The position numbers and the translations under genes are program-made. A DNA stretch of 64,000 bases, from contig NZ_CP045324.1 of the NCBI RefSeq assembly GCF_009363275.1, positions 2,728,001-2,792,000 on the forward strand, given 5' to 3'. Of the stretch, positions 25,879-34,859 are shown piece by piece. The stretch's first letter is position 1, and every line of letters starts with the position of its first letter. The stretch comes from Marinobacter sp. THAF197a (GTDB lineage Bacteria; Pseudomonadota; Gammaproteobacteria; Pseudomonadales; Oleiphilaceae). The notes beneath the pieces were generated by a model. The model had not been told where the DNA came from, ran no database searches, and worked only from the letters and a program-made list of their open reading frames with translations.

Positions 25879-27198
25879 TCAGACGGCTTGCTGGAATGCT
25901 TCGAGTTCAGAGCGGGGGATGTGGCCGTGGTTTACCATTACTGTATTGATCATCAGTGGTGATACTTCAAAGTGGTCTGCGGCCGCTTCCATAAGTTCTT
26001 CGTCCGGGGATGTGGTGTTCATCCAACCAATCAGGTCGCTGTAGGGGCACAGAAACTCTTGGGCGAAGGCTCTTTGAAATTTTTGCCGCACCGTGGTTGC
26101 ATCGGTACAGGGTAGCCAGTTTCCGGTTTCTCCGGCGTAGATGCCGTCTGCGACCAGTCGTGCGGCCATGAAGCGCCGGGCATCTTTACGTTTTCTACCT
26201 AATACAACTTTAGCCCTCCCACTATCCGCTACTTCACCAATACCAATGGGCAACCTTTCAGCTGTCTGCTGATTTTCCAGAAGCTGTGGCGGTGTTTCTA
26301 ACAGATCAGCAAGCTTTCTGTTATTTAATGGGCCTTTGTCTAACCCGAGGTGACTACGCATTTTATTAGCCGCGTCCTGCCCCAACTCCCACGGTTGGCC
26401 GGGTTTACCGCTTGAAATCAGCTCGACTACCTTTCGAACACTTTTCATCGGTAACTTGATGGCGTCTGTTGTAGCTGAAAGGCACTGTTGAGCATTATGT
26501 ATGGCTCTCTCGGCCCTGTCCCCACCAAGACAGGCCAGCTCCTGAATCGCGCCCTTGCCATGGACCGAGATGAGCCTGGTCAGCATGCTCAGAAGTAACT
26601 CTGGGGCTTCTTCCGGATCGTAGCCCAGTCTGGCTTCCAATTGCCGCTGTTGTGCTACGACTGGACTGGCCCTTTCTTCACACACCGTCTGCCAGAGGTC
26701 ATGAAGCGAAGTTTGTTTAGCGCTGCCGTTCAGTTTTTCCAGAGTTTGGATGATAAACCGGTCAACACTCGCTTCGTATTCCTCTGCCGCAAGCCAATCT
26801 TCGAACCTTTCAATGTAACGCACCGGCCCGGTGCTCTCCCGGCTGGGCTTCAGGTTAACCAGAATACTCTCACCATCAGAACTGAATGTAAGGTTGGGCC
26901 ATGCGTAACCGTCGCCAGCAGCGGAGAGCATGTGGCTCATTTTCCAGTCGTGCAGAGCAGGTGCGCCGTCCGTAGTGCGGTTCGGCTCCCATCTTAACCG
27001 CCACCAGTTTGCAGCAAACCAGAGCGCCAGCGGGTAGGCTGAGACCGTGATTGAATCCCTTACCTGGTGCTCGCCGAGCAGATTCTCATGGCGAAAGAGT
27101 TGCTGATCGCTGAACGTCAACCCCAGATGGCACCGGGTCAGCCGTTCTTCGGACGCTGGTTGCTGCTGGTGTTCAATCCACTCAATGTCAAATCGCAT
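25879..27198 (-). CDS. Unknown protein with an IrrE/ImmA-like C-terminal region lacking HExxH
   Basis: 439 aa from the ATG at 27198 (the frame is open to 27249, but MRFDIEWIEHQQQP looks like a natural start and gives an 11-base overlap with the gene before). No family is recognised with confidence. The last about 110 residues (ARRFMAARLVADGIYAG ... RQKFQRAFAQEFLCPYSDL ... ADHFEVSPLMINTVMVNHG) resemble the C-terminal helices of ImmA/IrrE-type metallopeptidases, where E-x-x-A-N-x-F-A-A-x-L-L-x-P and F-x-V-S are conserved, but no HExxH zinc motif is present. Tryptophan-rich N-terminal region (LALWFAANWWRLRWEP). Second gene of a two-gene cassette inside the rml operon. Could be a toxin-antitoxin or defence component; this is a guess. 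Confidence 0.55.
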   Translation of the reverse strand: MRFDIEWIEHQQQPASEERLTRCHLGLTFSDQQLFRHENLLGEHQVRDSITVSAYPLALWFAANWWRLRWEPNRTTDGAPALHDWKMSHMLSAAGDGYAWPNLTFSSDGESILVNLKPSRESTGPVRYIERFEDWLAAEEYEASVDRFIIQTLEKLNGSAKQTSLHDLWQTVCEERASPVVAQQRQLEARLGYDPEEAPELLLSMLTRLISVHGKGAIQELACLGGDRAERAIHNAQQCLSATTDAIKLPMKSVRKVVELISSGKPGQPWELGQDAANKMRSHLGLDKGPLNNRKLADLLETPPQLLENQQTAERLPIGIGEVADSGRAKVVLGRKRKDARRFMAARLVADGIYAGETGNWLPCTDATTVRQKFQRAFAQEFLCPYSDLIGWMNTTSPDEELMEAAADHFEVSPLMINTVMVNHGHIPRSELEAFQQAV

Positions 27199-27664
27199 GA
27201 TCTGGCTCTCCGCCGGTGGTCTGCTGGGACCAGCGGGCGAGGACTTCATCTCTCATTGGGTCTGTCTCTGGCATCGGATAACCATGATAAGTGCCTTGAA
27301 CCCGGTTTTCGAGCTGTGCTTCAACCGGATACCCATCGCTCGTAACAGCCCAAATATTTTGAGGTAATTCACCCTTCATTTGAACGCTCACCATTCCTTT
27401 CGCGGCACCCTCGGACAAAAGCGATTCCGCTATCTCTTGATCAAAGATACCACAATCGTCGCAGAGTGTTTTATGGGGCCTTGGGTCCGCAGGCGGCGTC
27501 AGGCCAAAATTTCCAGGGTTGCGCTTGTGTTCCGGGTTTCCGCCGTATTTGATCGTTTTGGCGAGAGCTATGCGCTCATCTCCTGTAAGCGTCGTTTTCA
27601 GCTTGCGCTTGGGGTTGAATCGGCTGCGGCGTGGCTTCATTCCTTTGAGAGCTCCTTTGATCAA
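27188..27664 (-). CDS. Unknown small basic-to-mixed protein, first gene of the cassette
   Basis: 158 aa if started at the TTG overlapping the rmlD stop (TTGA), or 150 aa from the ATG at 27640, which has AAAGGA just before it. Strongly basic N-terminus (KPRRSRFNPKRKLK), then a well-structured-looking region with YGGNPEHKRNPGNFGL, DPRPHKTLCDDCGIF, NIWAVTSDGYPVEAQLENRVQGTYHGYPMP and TDPMRDEVLARW. The dense H, Y, C and P content suggests a compact catalytic or binding domain, but I know no named family. It always reads as a partner of the next gene (overlap 11 bases). Conserved-looking motifs imply a widespread module. Confidence 0.55.
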   Translation of the reverse strand: MIKGALKGMKPRRSRFNPKRKLKTTLTGDERIALAKTIKYGGNPEHKRNPGNFGLTPPADPRPHKTLCDDCGIFDQEIAESLLSEGAAKGMVSVQMKGELPQNIWAVTSDGYPVEAQLENRVQGTYHGYPMPETDPMRDEVLARWSQQTTGGEPDHAI

Positions 27665-28509
27665 TTTTTCAGGTATTCACTCAGTGTCAGCGTCAGTTGG
27701 CTTTGCCAGGTCGGGAGCTGGATACTAAGGGCTTGTTCGAGTTTGGTGACTTCCATCCTTGAATTCAGCGGTCTTTGGGCTGGGGTTGGGTAATCGCTGG
27801 TTGGGATGGGGTTTGCTTTTATGTTGTGCCCTGCCAGGTGGAAGATTTCTTTTGCGAAGCCTTGCCAGCTGGTCTCGCCTCTTGGGGCCAGGTGGTAGAG
27901 ACCCTTGGCCAGCTGGCCATGTATCGCCAGAGTGGTTGCCTGTGCAATTAACCTTGCCGGCGTGGGAGCGCCGATCTGGTCTGCCACTATGTTGAGTTCG
28001 GTTTTGCTTTCGGCCAGGCGCAGCATGGTTTTCATGAAGTTGTTGCCGCGCGCGCTGTATACCCAGCTGGTGCGGAAGATGAGGTGGTCCGCTCCGCTTT
28101 GCTGGATGGCTTCATCGCCTTCAAGCTTGGTTTGGCCGTATACGCTCAGGGGGCCGGTTGGGCTGGCTTCCTGCCACGGGGTTGTGCCGGTGCCGGGGTA
28201 GACGTAATCACTACTGTAGTGAACCAAGCGTGCGTTGTTGGCCTTTGCGTATTCTGCAAGCTGTTTGGGTAAGCCGGCGTTGAGGCGTTGGGCTTCGGCT
28301 TGCTGGTTTTCGGCGGCGTCTACGGCTGTCCAGGCGGCGGCGTTTACGATCAGCTCTGGTCTGGTTTGGGCCAGGTAGTTATTTACGGCTTGTTCGTTGG
28401 TTAGGTCGAGCTCTTCTCTGCCCGGGGCGGTGATGGGGCCCAGGGGGGAGAGGGTTCGGTGGAGTTCGAAGCCGACTTGGCCGGTTTTTCCTAACAGGAG
28501 TATTTTCAT
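27661..28509 (-). CDS. rmlD: dTDP-4-dehydrorhamnose reductase
   Basis: 282 aa SDR enzyme catalysing the last step to dTDP-L-rhamnose. LLLGKTGQVGFELHRTL is the NADPH-binding motif, SSDYVYPGTG precedes the active site, and the Tyr-Lys pair is in LSVYGQTKLEGDEA. The ends fit the family. Its stop overlaps the start of the unknown small gene, so the cassette was placed exactly at the gene boundary without harm to rmlD. Confidence 0.95.
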   Translation of the reverse strand: MKILLLGKTGQVGFELHRTLSPLGPITAPGREELDLTNEQAVNNYLAQTRPELIVNAAAWTAVDAAENQQAEAQRLNAGLPKQLAEYAKANNARLVHYSSDYVYPGTGTTPWQEASPTGPLSVYGQTKLEGDEAIQQSGADHLIFRTSWVYSARGNNFMKTMLRLAESKTELNIVADQIGAPTPARLIAQATTLAIHGQLAKGLYHLAPRGETSWQGFAKEIFHLAGHNIKANPIPTSDYPTPAQRPLNSRMEVTKLEQALSIQLPTWQSQLTLTLSEYLKN

Positions 28510-28522
28510 GGTATTGGTGTTT

Positions 28523-28550
28523 GGGGTCAGTCCACGCTGGGACAGACCCC
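28523..28550. repeat. GGGGTCAGTCC/GGGACAGACCCC inverted repeat
   Basis: Variant copy of the window-wide palindrome family in the 72-base gap between rmlB and rmlD, both minus strand. Confidence 0.7.
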
Positions 28551-28581
28551 GTCGAGGCCTTGGTTCATTGGTCTGAAAATT

Positions 28582-29655
28582 TTAACTCGCTACGCCTAGC
28601 CGCTCGCGCTGATAGCTGCCGTCTTGCACTCGTTGGCACCAGTCTAGGTTATTCAGGTACCACTGGACGGTTTTGCGGATGCCGGTTTCGAAGGTTTCTT
28701 CCGGGGCCCAGCCCAGCTCTTTCTGGATTTTGCTGGCGTCTATGGCGTAGCGCATGTCGTGGCCGGGGCGGTCTTGCACAAAGGTGATCAGGTCCCGGTA
28801 GCTGCGTTCCTGCGGGCGGAGGTCCTGGAGGATGTCGCAGATAGTGTGTACCACTTCGATGTTCTGTTTTTCGTTGTGGCCGCCGATGTTGTAGGTTTCG
28901 CCGGGTTTGCCTTCGGTGACGACTTTGTAGAGGGCGCGGGCGTGGTCTTCGACGAATAGCCAATCGCGGATTTGGTCGCCTTTGCCGTAGACCGGGAGCG
29001 GCTTACCTTCCAGGGCGTTGAGGATCATCAACGGGATGAGCTTTTCCGGGAAGTGGTAGGGGCCGTAGTTGTTGCTGCAATTTGTGACCAGTACCGGCAG
29101 GCCGTAGGTGCGTTGCCAGGCTCGTACCAGGTGGTCAGAGCTGGCTTTGCTGGCTGAGTAGGGGCTACTTGGGGCGTAGGCCGTTTGTTCGGTGAACAGG
29201 TGTTGTTCCGCGTTGGGCGTTTCGCTTGGGTGCGGCAGGTCGCCGTAGACTTCGTCTGTGCTAATGTGGTGAAAGCGGAAGTTGGCTTTCTTTTCGGCTT
29301 CCAGCGCCTGCCAGTATTGGCGGGTGGCTTCCAGCAGGGTGTAGGTGCCTACGATGTTGGTTTCGATGAAGTCTGCCGGGCCGTCTATGGAGCGGTCTAC
29401 GTGGCTTTCGGCGGCCAGGTGCATGATGGCGTCTGGCTGGTGTTGGGCCAGTACGCGGTCTACTTCAGCTCGGTTGCAGATGTCGACTTGTTCGAAGGCA
29501 TAGCGTTGGTTATCGCTGACCGAAGACAGGCTTTCGAGGTTGCCGGCGTAGGTGAGTTTGTCCAGGTTGACCACTTCATCTTGGGTGTTGTTGATGATGT
29601 GACGGATGACGGCGGAGCCTATGAAGCCGGCGCCGCCTGTTACTAATAATTTCAT
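28582..29655 (-). CDS. rmlB: dTDP-glucose 4,6-dehydratase
   Basis: 357 aa SDR enzyme making dTDP-4-keto-6-deoxyglucose, the common intermediate for rhamnose (RmlC/D) and the FdtA branch. [19 protein letters not shown] binds [17 protein letters not shown] contains the catalytic Asp-Glu; [15 protein letters not shown] gives Tyr-x-x-x-Lys; [14 protein letters not shown] is typical. Length is normal. It follows the shorter Wzz gene by 20 bases. Confidence 0.97.
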   Translation of the reverse strand: MKLLVTGGAGFIGSAVIRHIINNTQDEVVNLDKLTYAGNLESLSSVSDNQRYAFEQVDICNRAEVDRVLAQHQPDAIMHLAAESHVDRSIDGPADFIETNIVGTYTLLEATRQYWQALEAEKKANFRFHHISTDEVYGDLPHPSETPNAEQHLFTEQTAYAPSSPYSASKASSDHLVRAWQRTYGLPVLVTNCSNNYGPYHFPEKLIPLMILNALEGKPLPVYGKGDQIRDWLFVEDHARALYKVVTEGKPGETYNIGGHNEKQNIEVVHTICDILQDLRPQERSYRDLITFVQDRPGHDMRYAIDASKIQKELGWAPEETFETGIRKTVQWYLNNLDWCQRVQDGSYQRERLGVAS

Positions 29656-29675
29656 AATTCGATCGCTTTCCGGAT

Positions 29676-30431
29676 TTATTCGATATCTGCGCCCAACTGG
29701 GACCTGACGGCAATGATGAATTCGGTAAAAAATGCCAGGAACACGCCGCCAATCAGGCCTAGCAACGCGGCAAGAACGACAATCAGGCTTCTTGCCGGGC
29801 CGGTTTTGTCGGCGCTTTGCCTTGCCAAAACCAGTGTTTCGGTGGATTTCAGGGCCTCAAGGTCACTCTGAAGCCTGGTCTTCCTATCAAAAGCCTCCGC
29901 CAGGGCTTGCCCGGTATCCTGCCCGCTTTTGAGCACCTCGATTGATTGATCGATAGACCGCATACGGCTCTCCAGGCTTCGTTTCTCGCGCTCAAGAAGT
30001 CCATTATGCCGTTGCTGAACCTGCTCAATCAGGTATTGATGAACCGATTTCACATCCTCTGCGTACTTTGGCGAGGATTCAGAAGTTAACCTGATTAGGC
30101 CAGTGTTTTCGGGGTTGGCGAATTTTGTTGTGAATGGCAGTTTCGCATCATTCTCTGACCGGTACATCACTTCTTGTTCTGGTAGCCAGCGGCTTTCCAG
30201 CGTGGCGATGGTGGTTGCAGGTGGCTCAAGAAACTTCTCTGACCCTTTCTCAGCGATCTGGATCAGGCTTGTGTACTGATAGGTCTCTTCTGTCACAAAG
30301 GCGTAAGCGATACCTGCCAAAATACATACTAGGAAGACCGTATAGAAAATACGACGGCGTTTTACGAAGGTGGCGGCCAGGTCAATCAGGCTTATTTCGT
30401 CGTCATACCGTTGGTTTTGCGTTGTGTTCAT
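29676..30431 (-). CDS. wzz: Wzz-type chain-length determinant protein (short)
   Basis: 251 aa polysaccharide co-polymerase in the inner membrane, controlling the length of Wzy products. Two membrane helices flank a periplasmic coiled-coil domain: [20 protein letters not shown] near residue 35 and [28 protein letters not shown] at the C-terminus with the expected proline-glycine pattern. [13 protein letters not shown] is the cytoplasmic N-terminal motif. No tyrosine-kinase domain. A second Wzz gene follows upstream. Confidence 0.9.
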   Translation of the reverse strand: MNTTQNQRYDDEISLIDLAATFVKRRRIFYTVFLVCILAGIAYAFVTEETYQYTSLIQIAEKGSEKFLEPPATTIATLESRWLPEQEVMYRSENDAKLPFTTKFANPENTGLIRLTSESSPKYAEDVKSVHQYLIEQVQQRHNGLLEREKRSLESRMRSIDQSIEVLKSGQDTGQALAEAFDRKTRLQSDLEALKSTETLVLARQSADKTGPARSLIVVLAALLGLIGGVFLAFFTEFIIAVRSQLGADIE

Positions 30432-30581
30432 CAGGCGTTTCCGAATTCGTTATCTTGTTTGTCTGGCACGCTACCGCCCCACTGGCCGTATCTTGTGCTT
30501 CAGGCTCGTCCTGCTTTTGCAATTTAGCGTGCTCCCCAAAAAATAGGCACGAATTCTACGCTACGCCGTCCTGTTTTTCAG

Positions 30582-31520
30582 TTACGCCTTGTTAGACTGC
30601 CCGCTACCTTGGACAAACGCCCTTACAAAAACACCGAATACGCCCAGCATTCCACCTAACATAACAGCAAGTATGACGATCAGCGCCCGTTTCGGTTCGC
30701 TTTTTTCCTGGGGAATGACGGCGGGGTCTACTGTTTTGAACACGTATTCGCGCTGGGCGTTAGCCAGCATCACGGTTCGGGTCTCGTTTTCGATCAGTTG
30801 ATAGAACACTTGCTGCATGCCGGAGATGTTGGTTTCACGGAGCTTGCCCTCCAGATAGGCAATACTGGCCTCTGCCTCACGCACATCCTGCTGGCGCATA
30901 TGTTCATTAATGTCTTTGATCAATAACTCCAGCCACTGTTTCGCCGCGACGGGGGACTCACTGGCGATGGTAACCGTCACCAGGCCGGTGTCTTTGTTAT
31001 CTCTCACGCTCAGCAGCTCGCGGAAGCGCTTTACCATATCCCAGTTTGTTGGTTTCAGGCTTTCACCGTCTTTGTCTTGTTGCCACTCGCCGGTTTGTTG
31101 GTTGTAGATTGATGGGTCTATCACCCATTCCTGCGCGCTCATGCTCCAGCTTTTCGATGCCATTAACGGCACACTCAGGTTATGGCGATGGATGAAGTCC
31201 GTTAGGAAGGCTCGGGATTGCAGGGTCTCTTTTGCGATAACGGTTTTGTTGGAGCTTCCGCCGCCTATGTTAATGCCGGCGAGGCTGGCCAGGCCGCCGA
31301 GTTGGCCCGGTAGGCCGTTGGCTTTGCTGTCGTCTTGGGCAGGAGCCAGGAGAACGCTGGCCTGGTAGATGTTGGGTTTGGAGAGGGCGTAAGCTACGCC
31401 GGCAACTGCAAAGATGATGGTGCAGGCGATGATTAGCCATTTGCCTCGCCATAGGGTGGCGAAGAGCTCTCTTAGGTCTATTTCGTCGTCTGGGTAATGT
31501 GTTGTGGTTTGTTCGGCCAC
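30582..31520 (-). CDS. wzz: Wzz/OtnB-type chain-length determinant protein (long)
   Basis: 312 aa co-polymerase with N-terminal helix KWLIIACTIIFAVAGVAYAL and C-terminal helix RALIVILAVMLGGMLGVFGVFV preceded by PKRA. The periplasmic part contains a glycine-rich loop (LGGLASLAGINIGGGSS) and coiled coil (AEASIAYLEGKLRE). The start is set at the GTG (31520), which has AGGAACA upstream and begins VAEQTTTHYPDDEIDLRELF; the longer frame reaches 31589 through a palindromic repeat. Paired with the OPX gene, this recalls otnB-otnA of vibrio capsule/O-antigen loci. Confidence 0.88.
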   Translation of the reverse strand: MAEQTTTHYPDDEIDLRELFATLWRGKWLIIACTIIFAVAGVAYALSKPNIYQASVLLAPAQDDSKANGLPGQLGGLASLAGINIGGGSSNKTVIAKETLQSRAFLTDFIHRHNLSVPLMASKSWSMSAQEWVIDPSIYNQQTGEWQQDKDGESLKPTNWDMVKRFRELLSVRDNKDTGLVTVTIASESPVAAKQWLELLIKDINEHMRQQDVREAEASIAYLEGKLRETNISGMQQVFYQLIENETRTVMLANAQREYVFKTVDPAVIPQEKSEPKRALIVILAVMLGGMLGVFGVFVRAFVQGSGQSNKA

Positions 31521-31578
31521 GGATATTGTTCCTTGGTTTAGCTTGGGTGCCTTATGGGCCTGACCCAATGATCTTTTA

Positions 31579-31652
31579 GCCACGGACAACTCGGACTTGC
31601 ACGGACAAAAGATTCTGTTGTCCGTGAAGGTCTGTGCCGTCCGTGGCTCACG
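31579..31652. repeat. CCACGGAC palindromic element A
   Basis: GCCACGGACAACTCGGAC... at the left and the inverted ...GTGCCGTCCGTGGCT at the right form a long imperfect hairpin between the OPX and Wzz genes. The same arms recur at 34199-34315, 34694-34725 and 34771-34853. Confidence 0.8.
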
Positions 31653-31654
31653 CT

Positions 31655-34147
31655 TTACAGGTTGCCGACGGCGGCGGCGCCCAGGGCCATTTGGTAGACG
31701 ATCTGGCTTACGTTGGTCCAGAGTTCGAGTTGGTTCAGGCGGTCTACGTCGATCGGCATGATGATGGTGTCGCCGGGTTCTAGTTGCTGGCTTCTTCCGC
31801 CGAACCAGCGGCTGCGCTGGGGAAGTGTCACTGAGCCGTCGGCTTTTACTACGTAGACTCGGCTTTCGTCTGCCTGGCGGGTTGGGCCGCCGGACCGTTC
31901 CAGGTAGTCATCCACTGTGAGACCAGCCTGGTGCAGGTGGCTGGTGGGAAATTGTACTTCGCCGAATACGGAGACGGACTGCGGAATGGTGGGTATGGTC
32001 AGGCGGTCACCATCTTGCAGGCGGATGGCCTGGTAGTTTTCGTTTTCCAGGACGGCGGCCAGGTCTATGACCATTCGGCCGACTGGGCGGCTGTTTTGCA
32101 CTTCTTCCAGCAGGTCTTGTACTTGCTGTACCCGCTCGGCGTTTTGGCCGCCGAAGCTGTCGCCTTGCAGCTGTACGCCAAGCAAATCGCCTTGCAGGCG
32201 TTCTTCGGCTTCACGCAGGCGCTGCTCTTCGAGCCGTCGGAGTTTTTCGCGGGTGAATACGGCGCCACGGGGGAAGGCGTTGCTGGTCAGGCCCCCTGCC
32301 CTTTGCAGCACGTCTTTCAGGGTTTCGCCATCCCGGAAGGTGTATTCGCCGGGGTAACGGACTTCACCAGCCAGGGTGATAGTGCGAGTTTTGGCGAAAT
32401 CCGGGATGGATTTGATCAGGATGGTGTCGCGGCTTTGCAGGCTGACGTCTGCGTTGCCGGCCATGGCGTCTGCCAGGTTCACGTTGAGGATGTTGGTCTG
32501 GCCGATGCCATCATCATCGGTGGTGTAACGGGCCACTTCGGCTTGATATAGAGAGGCGGAGTCTTTCAGGCCGCCGGCTACGAAGATGGCATCTGCCAGG
32601 CTGCGGGTAGCGGGCATGGGGTATTCGCCGGGGTAACGCACTGGGCCACTGATGCGGATGGTCTGTTGGGGATCACCGGGTTTGGCCTGGCTTTTCAGGC
32701 GCTGAAGTACCGGGGTGAACAGGCTTTCACGGGTGAAGTTCTGGCCGTCTTCCCCGCCCTGCACTTTGCCAGCATCGGAGAAGATGAGGATGCGGTCTTT
32801 TTCTTCCAGGGCGATGTCGTGTTCGCTGCCGGGGCGGGTGATGGCTTCGCGCAGGCGCAGGTTGAGTACAGAAATGCTGTCTGTGCTCTTATCCGTGCGC
32901 ACGATGGCGGCGAAGCGCTTGTCGGCTACTGGCTGCAGGTCTGTGTCCAGGTTCTGGATGATGGAGCTCAGGCGCATGCCAGGCATCCAGGCGAACTTGC
33001 CGGCGCGGGTGGCGGCGCCCTGGATTTCTACATACTGGCCGGTGATGTCTGAGATAGACGGTATGCGAACACGGTCGCCGGCTTGTACGCGTGCGTTCTG
33101 GCCCTGTTGGGCGGTGTAGTCTGCCTCTGCGATGATGCGCAGGAAATCCTGGTTGGTACGCTCGATGTTAACTCGCTGGGGATAGGCCTGTGGGGTGAGG
33201 CCGCCAGCCATGCGCACCAGGTCGGCCAGGGTGTTGTCGCCTTTGAGTTCGTAAAGTGCCGGGCGGTATACCTCGCCTTCTATGCCGGCGCGTTTGCCTA
33301 CGGGCGGGATGAAGATGACATCGCCCGGCTGCAGGCGGTTGTCTGCGCTGCTATCGCCTTTTAGGAGCAGGTCGTACAGGTCCAGGGTGCCGACGAGTTT
33401 GCCGTTGCGTTTGTGTTGTACGTTACGCAGGGAGCCGTTTTGCTTTACCCCGCCGGAGACATACAGGGCGTTGGTGATGGTAGACAGGGAGCTGACGGTG
33501 TAGGAGCCGGGGTTGCGGGCTTCACCCAGAACGAACACCCGCATGCTGCGCAGTTCGCCCAAGGTAATGGAGGCTTCTACGCCGATGTACTGTTCAGATA
33601 CCCGCTTGCGGATTTGTTGGCGGGCTTCATCGAAGCTCAGGCCTGCCACGGTGAACGGGCCGGAATCCGGGAAGCTGATGGTGCCATCGCGGCTGATGGG
33701 CAGTTCCAGGTTCTGGTTCTGATTGCCCCACATTTGTATGCGCAGCACGTCGCCCGGGCCCAGGGTGTAATCGGAGGGTACGGGGATTTCGGTTACTGGC
33801 GCAAAGGTGGTGGGGCTGCCGGCGAAGAGGTCGTAGCCGTAGGGCTTGAGGCCACCGTTTTTGGCGATTTGTTTGTCTTCCTGCTCTCTTTGCTCGCGAG
33901 CCCGGTCTCGTTCTTCATCGGTGATGGTGGTGACTGGCTCTACTACGTTAACCTGTTCCGGGCGCTGGCTGGTGCGTTGGCTGCCGGTGATGTTGTTCAG
34001 GTCTATGCCGTATTGGCTCGCCAGGGCTTCCTGCTGGGCCCTTGGGAGTTGCTTGAACTGGTCAAGCTGGGCCTGGCTGATGGATTGGGCTTGGGTGGCC
34101 AGGGGGATTAGCAACGCTAGAGGGAGAAACAGGGTTTTCAGGTTCAC
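31655..34147 (-). CDS. Outer-membrane polysaccharide export protein with SLBB domains (OPX, OtnA/Wza-like)
   Basis: 830 aa. Cleavable signal peptide (MNLKTLFLPLALLIPLATQAQS) without a lipobox cysteine. After a glutamine- and charge-rich region, the poly-export domain (PVPSDYTLGPGDVLRIQMWGNQNQNLELPISRDGTISFPDSGPFTVAGLSFDEARQQI) leads to several SLBB repeats (VFVLGEARNPGSYTVSS, VEIQGAATRAGKFAW, IRISGPVRYPGEYPM, ITLAGEVRYPGEYTF, VSVFGEVQFPTSHLHQ). The long multi-SLBB form is like OtnA/WbfF rather than the 380 aa Wza. It forms the export channel for capsule-like polymer together with Wzz. Confidence 0.9.
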   Translation of the reverse strand: MNLKTLFLPLALLIPLATQAQSISQAQLDQFKQLPRAQQEALASQYGIDLNNITGSQRTSQRPEQVNVVEPVTTITDEERDRAREQREQEDKQIAKNGGLKPYGYDLFAGSPTTFAPVTEIPVPSDYTLGPGDVLRIQMWGNQNQNLELPISRDGTISFPDSGPFTVAGLSFDEARQQIRKRVSEQYIGVEASITLGELRSMRVFVLGEARNPGSYTVSSLSTITNALYVSGGVKQNGSLRNVQHKRNGKLVGTLDLYDLLLKGDSSADNRLQPGDVIFIPPVGKRAGIEGEVYRPALYELKGDNTLADLVRMAGGLTPQAYPQRVNIERTNQDFLRIIAEADYTAQQGQNARVQAGDRVRIPSISDITGQYVEIQGAATRAGKFAWMPGMRLSSIIQNLDTDLQPVADKRFAAIVRTDKSTDSISVLNLRLREAITRPGSEHDIALEEKDRILIFSDAGKVQGGEDGQNFTRESLFTPVLQRLKSQAKPGDPQQTIRISGPVRYPGEYPMPATRSLADAIFVAGGLKDSASLYQAEVARYTTDDDGIGQTNILNVNLADAMAGNADVSLQSRDTILIKSIPDFAKTRTITLAGEVRYPGEYTFRDGETLKDVLQRAGGLTSNAFPRGAVFTREKLRRLEEQRLREAEERLQGDLLGVQLQGDSFGGQNAERVQQVQDLLEEVQNSRPVGRMVIDLAAVLENENYQAIRLQDGDRLTIPTIPQSVSVFGEVQFPTSHLHQAGLTVDDYLERSGGPTRQADESRVYVVKADGSVTLPQRSRWFGGRSQQLEPGDTIIMPIDVDRLNQLELWTNVSQIVYQMALGAAAVGNL

Positions 34148-34198
34148 GGGGCTTGTGTTCCGGTTTTGGTATTGAATTTTGGGTGACTAATAAGTTTT

Positions 34199-34315
34199 TT
34201 GCCACGGACGGCTCGGACGAACACGGACAAAAAGACAAAAAGACAAAAAGACAAAAAGACAAAAAGATTAGAACTGTTTTTTTGTCCGTGCGTGTCCGTG
34301 TCGTCCGTGGCTAAT
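34199..34315. repeat. CCACGGAC palindromic element B with 8-bp tandem repeat
   Basis: Left arm TTGCCACGGACGGCTCGGAC (34199-34218) and right arm with GTGTCGTCCGTGGCTAA (about 34297-34313). Inside is a perfect run of five ACAAAAAG units (34227-34266). Downstream of the GxxExxY gene. Confidence 0.85.
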
Positions 34316-34324
34316 CTCTTGGTT

Positions 34325-34690
34325 CTAGAGAACGAGCCGCTTAATAGTCGCTCTCGGGGCTGTGAAATTTATCAGCATGCCAAGCGGGATGCGCGAGGCT
34401 TTCATATAGTTCAGAAGCTGAGCTTCAGCACCCAGGTTCAAGCGGGATTGGGCTTTAAGCTCCAGAATTACTTTACTTTCTACAACGAGATCAAGGCGGT
34501 GCTCGCCTACTGACTCACCTTTGTACAGAACGGAGACTGGCTTTTCCGTTTCAACCGCCAACCCTGCGGATCGCAATTCATGGAGCATCGCGTTGTGATA
34601 AACGCTCTCCAGAAACCCATGACCAAGGTGTTTATTAACTTCAAATACACACCCCTGAATTCGATAAGTCAGCTCTTCCTCAAGTAACAT
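34325..34690 (-). CDS. GxxExxY-family protein
   Basis: 121 aa protein of the GxxExxY family (PDDEXK-like fold by family knowledge; function unknown). The name motif is intact: GHGFLESVYHNAM. The possible nuclease-like core follows: GEHRLDLVVESKVILELKAQSRL, i.e. D...E-x-K spacing of PD-(D/E)xK enzymes, then AQLLNYMKASRIPLGMLINF. It lies between outer-membrane genes with no operonic logic and is bracketed on both sides by CCACGGAC palindromes (34199-34315, 34694-34725, 34771-34853), so gene and repeats look like one travelling unit. Confidence 0.85.
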   Translation of the reverse strand: MLLEEELTYRIQGCVFEVNKHLGHGFLESVYHNAMLHELRSAGLAVETEKPVSVLYKGESVGEHRLDLVVESKVILELKAQSRLNLGAEAQLLNYMKASRIPLGMLINFTAPRATIKRLVL

Positions 34691-34693
34691 TTT

Positions 34694-34853
34694 TTAGTCC
34701 GTGTCTGTCCGTGCCGTCCGTGGCTAGGCCTTGCTTCTTCACCGATGGTTTGGAGGTTACTAATTTTTTTGCCACGGACGACGCGGACTAACACGGACGA
34801 AATAAAAATTTTCAGATCTTTTGTCCGTGAGTGTCCGTGCCGTCCGTGGCTAA
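34694..34853. repeat. CCACGGAC palindromic elements C and D
   Basis: A single right-type arm (GTCCGTGTCTGTCCGTGCCGT onward, 34697-34725) lies directly before the GxxExxY start. After 45 bases comes a complete hairpin: left arm GCCACGGACGACGCGGAC (34771-34788) and right arm ending GTGCCGTCCGTGGCTAAC (about 34837-34854). The Wzi-like gene ends six bases later. Confidence 0.8.
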
Positions 34854-34859
34854 CACTCT

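Noticed and set aside
34199..34853. Possible CRISPR array because of repeated CACGGAC units
   Set aside because: The repeats are palindrome arms in opposite orientation with irregular spacing and no unique equal-length spacers; no cas genes.
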